Below are positions 63,884 to 64,000 of a stretch of 64,000 bases of DNA, in pieces (positions within the stretch are counted from its first letter, which is position 1; every line of letters starts with the position of its first letter). The DNA is taken from the NCBI GenBank assembly GCA_947625015.1, contig CANQMR010000002.1, forward strand, positions 111,840-175,839. The letters are read 5' to 3'. The translations under genes and the position numbers were made by a program. This stretch comes from an uncultured Lachnospiraceae bacterium (lineage in GTDB: Bacteria > Bacillota > Clostridia > Lachnospirales > Lachnospiraceae). Under the pieces are notes generated by a model. That model had not been told where the DNA came from, ran no database searches, and worked only from the letters and a program-made list of their open reading frames with translations.

Positions 63884-64000
63884 TAACTTCGTTGCGGCGC
63901 TGAAAGTAACGGCGTCTAAGCAGCAGGAACAATGAAAAATGAATAATGATCAGACAACAAGACAACCCTGAAAATTCAAAGAGAAATTTTCAAGAGAACG
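63884..64000 (+). promoter_or_regulatory. Untranslated leader, possibly of an rRNA operon
   Basis: No convincing ORF is present. TGAAAATT and AATTTTCA near 63970-63992 can pair as a small hairpin, and the leader style resembles pre-16S leaders of related clostridia. The 16S gene itself is not in the window, so this is an inference. Confidence 0.45.

Noticed and set aside
1..64000. CRISPR arrays, tRNA genes and complete insertion sequences
   Set aside because: No regularly spaced repeat array, tRNA-like cloverleaf or transposase was found by eye; the (CAAA)13, 17-bp and palindromic repeats do not fit these classes.

Overview
The window looks like chromosomal DNA of a gut-type Lachnospiraceae (Clostridia). 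The evidence is a Gram-positive ribosome-binding-site style (AGGAGG), a LoaP-type NusG paralogue heading a capsule locus, pyruvate phosphate dikinase, a single-chain glycyl-tRNA synthetase, a WalR-like box, and the absence of outer-membrane functions. Genus cannot be fixed from the sequence alone. The first 25 kb is visibly more AT-rich than the housekeeping genes that follow, which fits a transferable surface-polysaccharide island.

Region 1 (about 1-25 kb) is one long plus-strand polysaccharide operon. A tyrosine recombinase and a LoaP-type antiterminator stand at its head, and a strong hairpin terminator ends it at about 25,010. It holds a PssD/PssE glycosyltransferase pair, a pyruvyltransferase with an Fe-S partner, a large HAD-like protein, GT4, GT2 and GT32-like transferases, a Wzy-like polymerase, a Wzx flippase, two tandem hexapeptide acyltransferases and an acyltransferase-3. 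These are followed by an unusual decoration module: two acyl carrier proteins, a DltA-like adenylating enzyme, an SDR reductase, a ketoacyl-ACP synthase III, an N-formyltransferase, a GNAT, a possible 37-residue membrane microprotein, an MBOAT acyltransferase and an SGNH-like membrane protein. I read this as a Dlt-like acylation system extended by fatty-acid/polyketide-type chemistry. Several of its genes carry slippage-prone repeats: (CAAA)13 in the acyltransferase-3, G10 in the MBOAT gene and G8 in the formyltransferase. The decoration may therefore be combinatorially phase-variable. No priming phosphoglycosyl transferase is present.

Region 2 (25-43 kb) is mostly housekeeping: a transglutaminase-like secreted protein, M16C peptidase, DUF4349 lipoprotein, Era, RecO, a lipoprotein, GlyS, a soluble PocR/chemotaxis-type sensor on the minus strand, an SH3-NlpC/P60 hydrolase with a WalR-like box, PpdK, the broken 5' end of a surface-protein gene, an EAL phosphodiesterase and a ZIP metal transporter. 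After the ZIP gene lies a 550-bp imperfect palindrome with 42-bp perfect outer arms. A related motif recurs at about 63.8 kb.

Region 3 (43-50 kb) has purE, an SGNH/fibronectin protein, and a teichoic-acid-like cassette. The cassette contains an LtaS-like phosphotransferase, a small membrane protein, a YidC-TagF-like fusion and a TagD-like cytidylyltransferase. It lies downstream of a promoter that overlaps a palindromic operator beside a divergent XRE regulator.

Region 4 (50-64 kb) has purC on the minus strand, a J-domain/TPR giant next to an HscC-like Hsp70, purMND, clpC, a conserved small protein and radA. The window ends in a strong promoter and leader that may belong to an rRNA operon beginning just outside it.
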